Of a DNA stretch of 64,000 bases, positions 1 to 8,167 are shown in pieces. The DNA comes from Streptomyces polyasparticus (lineage in GTDB: Bacteria > Actinomycetota > Actinomycetes > Streptomycetales > Streptomycetaceae). The first letter of the stretch is position 1; the number at the start of each line of letters is the position of its first letter. The notes beneath the pieces were generated by a model. It did not search any database. It had not been told where the DNA came from and saw only the letters and a program-made list of their open reading frames with translations. The stretch is from positions 124,001-188,000 of the forward strand of contig NZ_JACTVJ010000014.1 in the NCBI RefSeq assembly GCF_014493765.1, read 5' to 3'. A program made the position numbers and the translations under genes.

Positions 1-26
1 GGCAAGAAGGGCGCCCCACACGCGTA

Positions 27-884
27 TCAACGGCTGAGCCGCTGGAACCTGCGCACCGCCAGCGGCAGGAACACCGCCGTGAGCACCAGCGGCCAGAGGG
101 CCGCCATCAGCACGGCGTGCTCCTGGATCCAGCTGCCGTCCGAGGCCACGGGATAGCCGAACAGCTCACGGGCCGCGGCACCGGTCGAGGAGATCGGGTT
201 CCAGGCCGCCACCGTGCCCAGCCAGCCCGGCATCGTCGAGGGCGCCACGAAGATGCTGGAGATCATGGTGACGGGGAAGATCAGGGCGTAGAGGCCGCCG
301 GCCGCCTCGGGGCTCGGCACCAGGAGCCCCAGCCACACGCCCGCCCAGATCAGGCAGAACCGCAGCAGCAGGATCAGCCCGAAGGCACCGACCATGGCGA
401 GCGGTTCGCCGTCCGGGCGCCAGCCCATCGCGAGGGCGGTGAGCGCCAGGATCGTCAACTCGGCGCAGGCCACCAGGAGATCGGTGACCGCGCGCCCGCC
501 GACCACCGCGGACGGGGCCATCGGCATGGAGCGGAAGCGGTCGATGACGCCCTTGGTGGCGTCGTGCACCACGCTGGTCGCGGTGTTCATCAGACCGAAG
601 GCCATGGTCATCACGAACATGCCGGGCATCAGGAAGTCCCGGTAGGTGGCGCCGGGTTCGCTGCCGGGCACTTCCATCGCGCCGCCGAACACATACGCGT
701 AGAGCAGCACCGAGACGATCGGGAAGCCCAGCTGCCAGACGATCAGGACGGGCTGGCGCCGGTAGTGGGTGAGGGTGCGGCGGACCACGTTCCAGGAGTC
801 GGACACGGCCCAGTAGAGGCGGCGCTGTCCGCCGGATTCGACGCTCAGGTCGACCGGTCCGGCCGCCGTCAGTTCGGCGCTCAT
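27..884 (-). CDS. ABC-2 type transporter permease, DrrB-like
   Basis: A 285-residue membrane protein with about six hydrophobic segments and a hydrophilic N-terminus, the usual size and shape of ABC-2 permeases such as DrrB that export drugs or lipids. It forms the membrane channel for the ATPase encoded immediately upstream; its ATG overlaps the ATPase stop codon as ATGA, so translation is coupled. The central stretch with [15 protein letters not shown] lies in the conserved ABC-2 loop. The substrate cannot be told from sequence. The pair sits opposite a TetR-type gene that probably represses it. Confidence 0.88.
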   Translation of the reverse strand: MSAELTAAGPVDLSVESGGQRRLYWAVSDSWNVVRRTLTHYRRQPVLIVWQLGFPIVSVLLYAYVFGGAMEVPGSEPGATYRDFLMPGMFVMTMAFGLMNTATSVVHDATKGVIDRFRSMPMAPSAVVGGRAVTDLLVACAELTILALTALAMGWRPDGEPLAMVGAFGLILLLRFCLIWAGVWLGLLVPSPEAAGGLYALIFPVTMISSIFVAPSTMPGWLGTVAAWNPISSTGAAARELFGYPVASDGSWIQEHAVLMAALWPLVLTAVFLPLAVRRFQRLSR

Positions 885-1861
885 GCCGCCACCGCCTCTG
901 CCTCGGCGGGCTCTGCGGAATCCGTACGGTGCCCGGTGAGCCGCAGGAACACATCGTCGAGGCTCGGCCTGCGCAGGCCGATGTCCTCCACCTGAACTCC
1001 CTGGTCCTGCAAGGTCCTTGCCACATCGGTCAGGGCGGCGACCCGGTCGCTCACCGCCGCGTGGACGCGGCGTTCGGCGCGGTCCACGGACGGTTCTCCC
1101 TCGCAGACCCGGGCCACGACCGCGAGCGCCGAGACGAGTTCGGACTCCTCCGCGACGACCACCTCGATCCGGTCGCCGCCGACGGCGCTCTTGAGCGCGG
1201 CGGGGGTGTCGTCGGCGATCGCCCGGCCCTGGTCGATCACGGTGATGCGGGAGGCCAGCCGGTCCGCCTCCTCGAGGTACTGCGTGGTCAGGAGCACGGT
1301 GGTGCCGCCCTCGACCAACGCCCTTACCGCCGCCCAGACTTCACCCCGCCCGCGCGGGTCGAGGCCCGTCGTCGGCTCGTCCAGGAAGAGCACCTCGGGC
1401 GCGAGGATCATCGACGCGGCGAGGTCGAGCCGGCGGCGCATACCGCCGCTGTAGTCGCCGACGCTCTTGGCGGCGGCGTCCACCAGGTCGAACCGCTCCA
1501 AGAGTTCGGCCGCGCGCAGCTTCGCGCGGCGCCCGCCGAGGTGAAAGAGCCGGCCGAACATCTCCAGGTTCTGCCGCCCGCTGAGCATCTCGTCCACCGC
1601 CGCGTACTGCCCCGCGAGGCCGATCCTCGCCCGTACGCCACGGGGGTCCTTGCGGACGTCGACGCCCGCCACCTCGGCGCGGCCGCCGTCCAGCCCGAGC
1701 AGGGTGGCAAGGGCGCGCACCGCGGTGGTCTTGCCCGCGCCGTTCGGGCCGAGCAGCCCGTGCACGGTGCCGCGGCGGACGGTCAGGTCGAAGCCGTCCA
1801 GGGCGCGCTTCTCGCCGTACCTCTTCTGCAGGCCTTCCGCCCGCACCGCATGGGTTTCCAC
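881..1861 (-). CDS. ABC transporter ATP-binding protein, DrrA-like
   Basis: Powers the adjacent ABC-2 permease. Walker A (GPNGAGKTT), the signature region ([12 protein letters not shown]), Walker B ([16 protein letters not shown]) and the C-terminal DrrA-type extension ending near the [13 protein letters not shown] motif are all visible. I place the start at the GTG at 1861 (326 residues), because a GGGAGGGA ribosome-binding site lies just upstream. The longer ATG at 1900 would put the N-terminus inside a palindromic operator. This is typical of the daunorubicin-resistance ATPase family; drug or lipid export is inferred only. Confidence 0.9.
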   Translation of the reverse strand: METHAVRAEGLQKRYGEKRALDGFDLTVRRGTVHGLLGPNGAGKTTAVRALATLLGLDGGRAEVAGVDVRKDPRGVRARIGLAGQYAAVDEMLSGRQNLEMFGRLFHLGGRRAKLRAAELLERFDLVDAAAKSVGDYSGGMRRRLDLAASMILAPEVLFLDEPTTGLDPRGRGEVWAAVRALVEGGTTVLLTTQYLEEADRLASRITVIDQGRAIADDTPAALKSAVGGDRIEVVVAEESELVSALAVVARVCEGEPSVDRAERRVHAAVSDRVAALTDVARTLQDQGVQVEDIGLRRPSLDDVFLRLTGHRTDSAEPAEAEAVAA

Positions 1862-1892
1862 TGGGTCCCTCCCGGGGTCTCGCCAGTCATCT

Positions 1893-1928
1893 GAGTACAC
1901 CGTACCCTAATTCGAGTACAGCGTACTC
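1893..1928. promoter_or_regulatory. Probable TetR operator: two GAGTAC-N3-GTAC palindromes
   Basis: The intergenic region between the divergent ABC operon and the TetR gene carries GAGTACACCGTACCC at 1893-1907 and the perfect palindrome GAGTACAGCGTACTC at 1914-1928. The two centres are 21 bp, or two helical turns, apart. Outer arms CTGAGTAC and GTACTCAG also pair. This is what a dimeric TetR regulator would bind to control both directions; the assignment is by position and symmetry. Confidence 0.6.
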
Positions 1929-1971
1929 AGTTATTCGGCGAGGGCGGACGGAGAGGGCATAGGGTGAGCCC

Positions 1972-2775
1972 ATGAGCAGCAAGGACAGCGCCACGACCAC
2001 CAGCGGCAGCGGCGATATCCGGCGCAGCCTCGACCTGTTGTGGGGGACCGGGGAGCGGGCCACACGCGGCCCGAAGCCGGCCCTGACGCTCGACCGGATC
2101 GTGACGGCGGCGGTCGAGCTCGCGGACCGCGAGGGGATCGCGGCGGTCTCGATGCGCCGGCTCTCCACCGAGCTCGGCACCGGCACGATGTCGCTCTACC
2201 GGTACGTGCCGGGCAAGGCCGAGCTGCTCGATCTGATGCTGGACCGGGTGCAGGGCGAGGCGGTGCCCAAGGGCGCGGACATCCCCGGGAACTGGCGCGC
2301 CTGCGTCGAGGGCATGGCCCGCGGACAGCTCGCCCTGTACCGCGCCCACCCCTGGCTGCTCAAGGTCAACACGGGGCGTACGGTGCTCGGCCCCAGCGCC
2401 CTCCGCAGCATGGAGGTGGTGATCGCCCCGCTGCGCACCATGGGGCTCTCCGACCCCGAACTCCTCTCGGTGATCATCGCCGTGACGAACTGGGTGACGG
2501 GTCACGCACGGACCGAGGCCGACACCTTGGAAGCGGTCAAGGAGACCGGTCTGAGCGACGAGGAGTTCTGGGGCAGCCAGCGTCCCTTCCTCGAACGGGC
2601 CATGCTCAGCGGCGAGTTCCCGCAGATGGCCTCGCTGTCCGAGGACACCTTCAGCTACGAGTTCGACCACTTCGAGTTCGGTCTCGCGCGGCTCGTCGAC
2701 GGTTTCGCGGCACTGGTGGAGGCGCGCGGGGCGTCCGACGCCGGGCGTGCCGACGTGGCCGACGCGGGGGCGTGA
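1972..2775 (+). CDS. TetR/AcrR family transcriptional regulator
   Basis: A 267-residue regulator. The N-terminal helix-turn-helix spans roughly residues 40-90, with the classic pattern of AVELADREG, then MRRLSTELG and LYRYVPGKAEL. The rest is a long TetR_C-type ligand domain. It is divergent from the DrrAB-like pair and separated from it by a double palindrome, so it most likely represses the exporter and itself until a ligand binds. The first ~30 residues are Ser/Thr/Gly-rich and probably disordered. Confidence 0.88.
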   Translation: MSSKDSATTTSGSGDIRRSLDLLWGTGERATRGPKPALTLDRIVTAAVELADREGIAAVSMRRLSTELGTGTMSLYRYVPGKAELLDLMLDRVQGEAVPKGADIPGNWRACVEGMARGQLALYRAHPWLLKVNTGRTVLGPSALRSMEVVIAPLRTMGLSDPELLSVIIAVTNWVTGHARTEADTLEAVKETGLSDEEFWGSQRPFLERAMLSGEFPQMASLSEDTFSYEFDHFEFGLARLVDGFAALVEARGASDAGRADVADAGA

Positions 2776-2807
2776 CAGAGCCCCCGTTCCGTGCATGCAT
2801 GAAAGGC

Positions 2808-3218
2808 ATGACTTCTGCCAGTGAGACCCCGGCCCCCGGGCTCGCCCCGTTCGTGAAGCAGCGCAACATCCTGCTCACCACGTACAAACGGGACGGCACG
2901 GCGGTGGGCACACCGGTCAACATCGCGGTCGACGGCGACCACGCCTACATCCGTACGTACGACAAGGCCTGGAAGGCCAAGCGGATGCGGAACAACCCCG
3001 AGGTGGAGATCTCCCCGTCCACCGCGCGCGGGGTGCCCACCGGGCCGCCGTTCAAGGCTCGGGTGCGGCTGCTCGACGCGGGGAGCGAGGAGGCGCGGCG
3101 CGCGGCGAAGCTGCTGCAGCGCAAGCACCGCATTCTGCAAGGGGTGTTCGTGCCGGTCTTCCACCGGCTGAGGAAGTACCGGACGCTGCACTACGAGGTG
3201 CGGCTGCTCGGCGAATGA
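2808..3218 (+). CDS. PPOX-class (split-barrel) flavin/F420-dependent protein
   Basis: A 136-residue split-beta-barrel protein of the pyridoxamine-phosphate-oxidase-like superfamily, with FVKQRNILLTTYKRDGTAVGTPV and the YIRTYDKAWKAKRM basic strand seen in mycobacterial and streptomycete F420-binding members. Such proteins reduce substrates with F420H2 or bind FMN or haem; which applies here is not clear. An in-frame ATG at 2799 is an alternative start and neither has a strong ribosome-binding site. Its stop shares the TGATCA palindrome with the stop of the convergent gene. Confidence 0.72.
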   Translation: MTSASETPAPGLAPFVKQRNILLTTYKRDGTAVGTPVNIAVDGDHAYIRTYDKAWKAKRMRNNPEVEISPSTARGVPTGPPFKARVRLLDAGSEEARRAAKLLQRKHRILQGVFVPVFHRLRKYRTLHYEVRLLGE

Positions 3219-4199
3219 TCAGCTCTTCTTGCGGAGCAGGCCCTTCAGGCCGAAGACGAGGAGCAGGACCGCGGCCACGGCGATGGCGCCGGACGTGAAG
3301 TCGGTGCCATCGCCGTCCGCCCCTGCGTCGTCCGACGCCCGGTCACTGCCCGAACCGCCGCCGCCCCCGGGCGACTTGGGCGCGTCCGGTGCGTCGACGG
3401 GCTCCACCTGGCTGCCCGAGCCCTCGCTGCCGTACATCAGCTTCGTGCCGTCGGGCGAGTAGGCCACCGACTCGCCCTGCCGCTGCAGGGGCACGTCCAC
3501 GCGCTCGCCCTCGCCCCGGATCCGGCCGTCCTTCCAGTCATACGCCTGCGCCCCGAAGTAGCTGCGCAGGACGAGCTTGCCGCCGTCCGGCGAGAACGCG
3601 CCGTCCGTGGTCCACAGATCGATGTCGCCGATCCGCGTGAACACATTGCCCTTGCCGGGCCGCAGTTCGGCGGGGCCCTCGTAGAGGCCGCCGTTCTCGT
3701 CGCGCTGCTTGTCGGCGATGTACACCCGGCCGGTCTTCGGGTGCACCATGATCGCCTCGGCGTCACGGGCACCGTCGGCATACGTGACGTCGTACTGCGT
3801 GGCCTTGACGGTCTGGTCGCCCAGCCTGTCCGGCTCGGGCAGCCGGTAGATCCACACGTGGTCCCAGGTGCCGCCGAGGTTGTCGCCGATGTCGCCCACG
3901 TAGAGATCACCGTCGGGGCCGATCGAGATGCCCTCGACGTCCCGCGCCTGGCCCACGCCCTGCATCGTGACGCGGGCGACCGTCCTGCCGGACTTGCTGT
4001 CCACGGCGTAGAGGTGCGATCCGTCGTCGCTGTCGTTGTGCGTCCAGTAGACGCCCGGGTGCTTCTTGCTCGCGACGAGACCGCTGGACTCGGTGATCCG
4101 GGGATCCTCGATCGTGAAGCCCTCGTTGTCCGCGCGCGCGGCGGAGACCGGACCCAGGACGAGAGCGGCCGTGACCGCCGCACCGAGAAGCAGACGCAT
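3219..4199 (-). CDS. Secreted or membrane-anchored beta-propeller-like protein
   Basis: 326 residues from the internal ATG at 4199, which begins directly with a signal peptide (MRLLLGAAVTAALVLG followed by an ARA-type cleavage site). I preferred it to the upstream start, which would add 16 charged residues. The body has repeated beta-strand segments such as DGDLYVGDIGDN and FSPDGGKLVLRS, as in YVTN/esterase-like propellers. A Gly/Ser/Asp-rich linker, one C-terminal hydrophobic helix and a basic tail follow, suggesting surface anchoring. No catalytic residues can be assigned. Confidence 0.7.
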   Translation of the reverse strand: MRLLLGAAVTAALVLGPVSAARADNEGFTIEDPRITESSGLVASKKHPGVYWTHNDSDDGSHLYAVDSKSGRTVARVTMQGVGQARDVEGISIGPDGDLYVGDIGDNLGGTWDHVWIYRLPEPDRLGDQTVKATQYDVTYADGARDAEAIMVHPKTGRVYIADKQRDENGGLYEGPAELRPGKGNVFTRIGDIDLWTTDGAFSPDGGKLVLRSYFGAQAYDWKDGRIRGEGERVDVPLQRQGESVAYSPDGTKLMYGSEGSGSQVEPVDAPDAPKSPGGGGGSGSDRASDDAGADGDGTDFTSGAIAVAAVLLLVFGLKGLLRKKS

Positions 4200-4283
4200 G
4201 GGGCCACCGTACGTGGCCGGACGGGCCTTCGAGGTGGGCAGCCTCACAGCGCGGCGGTCCTCGTGATCCGCGATGATGAGCGG

Positions 4284-4961
4284 ATGCTCAGGCTCCTATT
4301 CGTCGGCGACTCGATGACCATCGGCAGCGCCGGCGAGCACACCTGGCGCTATCGGATGTGGCAGCATCTGCGCACCTCCTACGGCGCCCCGTTCAAGATC
4401 GTCGGCCCGCGGACCGCCCTGTACGACAAGGCCGCCGACGCCCCCGTCTCGTACGAGTACGCGGACCCCGACTTCCCGCAGGAGCATCTCGCGGGCTGGG
4501 GCGAGGGCTGGCTGCACATGGCGCCGCTGATCGGCGAGACCGTCCGGGCCACGCGCGCCGATCTGCTCCTCGTCTCCCTCGGCCTGATCGACCTGGGCTT
4601 CTACACCGACGCCGAGAAGACCGCGGCCAACGCCCGCACCTTCATCGCCGAGGCCCGCGCCGCCAACCCGGACGTGGCCGCCGTGCTCCTCCCGGTCATC
4701 CCCAACACCCGCGCCCAGGACGACCCGGGCTTCGCGCTCGAGGTGGCCCGGTTCAACGAGCTGCTCGCCAAGGCCGTCGCCGACCTCGACACGGACCGCT
4801 CCCCGCTGCTGCTCGCCTCGCCCCCGGCCGCGTACGAGATCCATCACGACACCTACGACGGCACACACCCGAACACGAGCGGCGAACACAAGCTGGCGGC
4901 GGCCTTCGCGGACGCCATGCATCAGGCGTGGGAGCTGGGGGCGCCCTACGCGCAGGGCTAG
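4284..4961 (+). CDS. SGNH/GDSL-type hydrolase
   Basis: A 225-residue lipase/esterase of the SGNH superfamily. Block I (FVGDSMT, catalytic Ser) is at residues 6-12, a LVSLGLIDLG segment occupies the block III region in place of a clear GxND, and block V (DGTHPNTSGE) supplies the Asp and His. No signal peptide, so probably cytoplasmic. Divergent from the propeller-like gene. The stop codon TAG is formed by the TA flanking the MITE-like element plus the first G of that element, so the natural C-terminus may have been altered by the insertion. Confidence 0.78.
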   Translation: MLRLLFVGDSMTIGSAGEHTWRYRMWQHLRTSYGAPFKIVGPRTALYDKAADAPVSYEYADPDFPQEHLAGWGEGWLHMAPLIGETVRATRADLLLVSLGLIDLGFYTDAEKTAANARTFIAEARAANPDVAAVLLPVIPNTRAQDDPGFALEVARFNELLAKAVADLDTDRSPLLLASPPAAYEIHHDTYDGTHPNTSGEHKLAAAFADAMHQAWELGAPYAQG

Positions 4962-5230
4962 GGCGTCTCTTTTGGATCTTGCCGGCCACGGAAGCGTCGC
5001 CTTCGACGGCTGCCGACGCGGGGTCTGGTGCTTCCCCAAGCTCTCAACTGCGCTGCGCTCCGTCCGAGCAGGGGAGACCCCACTACTGACAGGCGGAGGA
5101 GGGAGTCGACGCGGAGCGAATGGGGCCTCCCCTGTTCGAGCGAAGCCGAGAGCTTGGGGAAGACCGACGACAACGCCGCAGATGTGCGTGCCAGACCCCG
5201 CGCCCCCGGCAAGATCCGAAAGAGACGCCC
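4961..5230. mobile_element. MITE-like element with 25-bp terminal inverted repeats
   Basis: The ends at 4961-4985 and 5206-5230 are inverted repeats of GGGCGTCTCTTT(T/C)GGATCTT continuing to GCCGG, matching 24 of 25 bases. TA flanks both sides (4959-4960 and 5231-5232) as a likely target duplication. Inside, 5031-5082 and 5121-5162 form a second imperfect inverted pair starting CTTCCCCAAGCTCTC. There is no transposase frame, so this is a non-autonomous element. Confidence 0.75.
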
Positions 5231-5254
5231 TAGGGGCCTCTCCCGGATCAGGGC

Positions 5255-5920
5255 CTAGGTCAGCCGCCCCCGCTTGAGCTGGAGCACTTCATCGGAGGCG
5301 TTCGCGACCTCGCGCGAATGCGTCACCACGATCACGCACTTGCCGTCGTCGTGCGCGAGCTTTCGGAACACCTCGATGATCCCGGCGGCCGTCTCCTGGT
5401 CGAGCGCTCCCGTCGGCTCGTCGGCGAACAGGACGTCCACCTCGCAGGCCAGCGCTCGCGCGATGGCCACGCGCTGCTGCTGGCCGCCGGAGAGCTGCAG
5501 GGTGCGGCGGTGCTGGTCCTGCCGCTCCACGCCGAGGAGATCGAGGAGTTCGACGGCGCGCTTCCTGCGCGGGCCCTTGACGCCGGTGATCTCCATCGCG
5601 GAGGTGATGTTCTGGACGGCCGTCATGTACGTGAGCAGGTTCAGGGACTGGAACACGGTGGCCGCATGCCGGTTGCGGTAGCGGCCGAGGCCGAGCTCCG
5701 CGATGTCCTCGCCGCGGAAGCGGACCGTGCCCGCCGTCGGGGAGTCCAGACCGCTCGCGAGCGAGAGCAGCGTGGACTTGCCGCTGCCGGAGGGGCCGAC
5801 GATCGCGTACATACGGCCCGCCTCGAAGGCGTGGTCGACGCCCTTGAGGACCGTACGGCGCCGGTTGCCGCTCTCGTACGAGCGGGTCAGGCCGGTCAGT
5901 TCAAGAACCGGAGTGGTCAC
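5255..5920 (-). CDS. ABC transporter ATP-binding protein, LolD/MacB-like
   Basis: A 221-residue ATPase with Walker A (GPSGSGKST), Q-loop (FQSLNLL), signature (LSGGQQQRVAIARAL) and Walker B (VLFADEPTGALD), all diagnostic of the MacB/LolD/FtsE class that works with FtsX-type permeases. The start is the GTG at 5920, one base after the permease stop codon, so the two are co-transcribed. It probably moves a lipophilic or peptide substrate across or out of the membrane under control of the adjacent two-component system. Confidence 0.88.
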   Translation of the reverse strand: MTTPVLELTGLTRSYESGNRRRTVLKGVDHAFEAGRMYAIVGPSGSGKSTLLSLASGLDSPTAGTVRFRGEDIAELGLGRYRNRHAATVFQSLNLLTYMTAVQNITSAMEITGVKGPRRKRAVELLDLLGVERQDQHRRTLQLSGGQQQRVAIARALACEVDVLFADEPTGALDQETAAGIIEVFRKLAHDDGKCVIVVTHSREVANASDEVLQLKRGRLT

Positions 5921-5921
5921 G

Positions 5922-7367
5922 TCAGTCGCCCTTCGTGAGGATGTCGCGCGGGTTGAGCCGAAGAATCCGTGCGCCGGGCACGAGCGTGGCGAGGGCCGCG
6001 ATGCCGAGGCCGGTGGCGCCCACCTTGGCGAGGTCGGCGGGGCCGGTCCGGATGTCCATGGAGTCGATGGGTTCGACCTCGGGGGTCTGCTCGGGCGGTG
6101 CGCCGGCGCCCATCGGATTGCTGAGGTCCTGCCGAGGCCCGTCGTCGGCCGCGTCCTGCTTCGCCGAGGACACCTCGCCCGCGAGGAGCCGGTCACCGAC
6201 CGCCTGGGACACGAACTGGCTGCAGGCGGCGGCGAGTCCGACCGCGATCACCGCGCAGGCCACGACCTCGACGAGATGCTGGCCGAGCAGCCGTGGCTTC
6301 CTCTCGCCGAGCGAGAGCAGGATGCCCAGTTCCTTACGGCGTTCCCGCAGCGCGGACGCGATGATCAGCGCCAGGATCACGGTGCCGGCCACGGCGACCA
6401 GCCAGACGGTGACGGTGGCGAAGCCCGCGGTCTTGTCGATGGGACCGACGAGTGTCTTGTACTGCTTGTCGTTGACACTGAGCGGGAAGATCTCCGGATC
6501 CGCGCCCGCCGCCTTCGCGTCCTTCTTCAACTGCCCCAGCTGCTCGGGGTCGTTGAGCGTGAACGTGGCCTGCTTGACGACGCCGCCGTCCTTGGCGACC
6601 TTCCTGCCGTCGAGCCGGCTCACCCCGTCGGTGGTCAGATAGATCTGGTTCGCCGGATCCATCATCGCGGGCACATAGCTGCCGGAGTCGGCGGTGCCGC
6701 TCTTGTAGATGCCGATGACCTTGTACGGGATATCGGTGTCGTCGCGTTTCTCGCCGGGCGGCGGGAAGTTCCCCTCCTTCATGGTGAAGGTGTCGCCGAC
6801 CTTCAGCTTGTTCGCCTCGGCGAGCCGCTCCTCGATGACGACCTCGTCCGCCTTCGAGTCCTTGGTGATTCCGCTGCCCGCCGTCAGTTTCGCGTCGCCA
6901 TTGCGGAACGCGGACACCTCGCTCAACTCCCGTACGCCGTCGGCCTTCAGGAAGTCCGTGCCTTCCGCGTCCTGACCGGCGGGCGGCGGCACCGGCTGGT
7001 ACAGCTTCCGGTCGTCGCCCGGGCGGCCGACCGACTCGGCGGTGTAGTTGCAGCGCGCCACGGCCGAGGACGCACAGATCTTGTCCACGAGGCTGCGCCG
7101 CAGGTCACCGCCGGGTCCGATGACCCCGGGCTGTGCGCCGTCGTTCTCGGAGCCGCCGCCCGAAGCGATCAGCGCGTTGAGGTCGAGCTGCATCGTGGCC
7201 ACGACACCGACGCTGCGCTTGGCGGATTCCGCGGCGCGCGCCGCGGCCGACTGGATGAGGAATCCGGACAGGACAAGGGTGCAGATCACCGTGAAGAGTC
7301 CGGTGAGCAGAGCCGTCTTGCCCGGATGCGCCCACAGTCGCCACCAGGCCCGCTTGAACAAATTCAT
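5922..7367 (-). CDS. FtsX-like ABC transporter permease (MacB-type)
   Basis: 481 residues with one N-terminal membrane helix, a large extracytoplasmic domain (roughly residues 45-300) and a C-terminal block of membrane helices containing the FtsX-family segment ERRKELGILLSLGERKPRLLG. The single FtsX unit and its ATPase partner resemble MacB/BceB-like systems for antibiotic or peptide response. I chose the ATG at 7367; a GTG at 7376 is also possible. Transcribed divergently from a response regulator-kinase pair, a common arrangement for stimulus-induced transporters. Confidence 0.85.
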   Translation of the reverse strand: MNLFKRAWWRLWAHPGKTALLTGLFTVICTLVLSGFLIQSAAARAAESAKRSVGVVATMQLDLNALIASGGGSENDGAQPGVIGPGGDLRRSLVDKICASSAVARCNYTAESVGRPGDDRKLYQPVPPPAGQDAEGTDFLKADGVRELSEVSAFRNGDAKLTAGSGITKDSKADEVVIEERLAEANKLKVGDTFTMKEGNFPPPGEKRDDTDIPYKVIGIYKSGTADSGSYVPAMMDPANQIYLTTDGVSRLDGRKVAKDGGVVKQATFTLNDPEQLGQLKKDAKAAGADPEIFPLSVNDKQYKTLVGPIDKTAGFATVTVWLVAVAGTVILALIIASALRERRKELGILLSLGERKPRLLGQHLVEVVACAVIAVGLAAACSQFVSQAVGDRLLAGEVSSAKQDAADDGPRQDLSNPMGAGAPPEQTPEVEPIDSMDIRTGPADLAKVGATGLGIAALATLVPGARILRLNPRDILTKGD

Positions 7368-7435
7368 GGCCCTCACGCTAGGAAGCCGGCCCTTTGAACC
7401 GTGTTTGTGCGGCCGGGCTTCTCATACACCGGTCA

Positions 7436-7480
7436 AATACCGGGTCTGATAGGACGTATCAGACAGTGGAATCCGGTATT
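7436..7480. promoter_or_regulatory. Nested inverted repeats between ABC operon and two-component system
   Basis: TCTGATA-N5-TATCAGA (7445-7463) is a perfect palindrome nested inside AATACCGG (7436-7443) and CCGGTATT (7473-7480). It lies in the 131-bp divergent region just before the response regulator start, so it is a good candidate binding site for that regulator. Confidence 0.5.
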
Positions 7481-7498
7481 CAGCGGAAAGGGCACGGC

Positions 7499-8167
7499 GT
7501 GCGGGTGCTGGTGGTGGAGGACGAGCCGTACATGGCCCGCGTCCTGGAGCTGGGCCTGCGGCGCGAGGCCATCGCCGTCGACGTGGTGCACGACGGCGAC
7601 AGCGCCCTGGAGAGCGTCACGGTGTACGACTACGACGCGGTGGTCCTCGACCGCGATCTGCCGGGCGTGCACGGCGACGAGGTCTGCCGCCGGATCGTCG
7701 CCATGGATCTGGGCTGCCGGATCCTGATGCTCACGGCCGCGGGCCGGCTCGACGACAAGGTGGCGGGCCTGGGGCTCGGCGCCGACGACTATCTGGCCAA
7801 GCCCTTCGACTTCCCCGAACTCGTCGCGCGGCTGCGGGCGTTGTACCGCCGCAGCCCCATGACCCACTCCCCCGTCCTCACCTTCGCCGACCTCGCCTTC
7901 GACACCCACCGCAGGCGGGTCACGCGGGCGGGCACCGAGGTGAGGCTGACGCCGAAGGAGCTCGCCGTACTGGAGCTCCTGATGCGCGCGGACGGCGGTG
8001 TCCTGAGCGCCGAGTACCTCCTCGACAAGGCCTGGGACGCGCACACCGACCCGTTCACCAACGCCGTACGTCTCGTCGTCCACACCCTCCGCAAGAAGCT
8101 GGGCGAACCGCAGCTCGTACACACGGCGATCAGCGCGGGCTACTACCTGGGGCAGGCCCCGCGGTGA
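7499..8167 (+). CDS. OmpR-family response regulator
   Basis: 222 residues: a receiver domain with acidic residues E7/D8, phospho-acceptor Asp51 in VVLDRDLPG and the conserved Lys in YLAKPFDFPEL, then an OmpR/PhoB winged helix (about 130-220) with VRLTPKELAVLELL and the AVRLVVHTLRKKLGEP recognition region. The GTG start at 7499 has a GGAAAGG site eight bases upstream. It is coupled to the kinase by a GTGA overlap and divergent from the MacB-like ABC operon it probably regulates. Confidence 0.92.
   Translation: MRVLVVEDEPYMARVLELGLRREAIAVDVVHDGDSALESVTVYDYDAVVLDRDLPGVHGDEVCRRIVAMDLGCRILMLTAAGRLDDKVAGLGLGADDYLAKPFDFPELVARLRALYRRSPMTHSPVLTFADLAFDTHRRRVTRAGTEVRLTPKELAVLELLMRADGGVLSAEYLLDKAWDAHTDPFTNAVRLVVHTLRKKLGEPQLVHTAISAGYYLGQAPR

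Noticed and set aside
1-26. End of another gene at the left window edge
   Set aside because: Only 26 bases precede the permease stop; nothing can be assigned.
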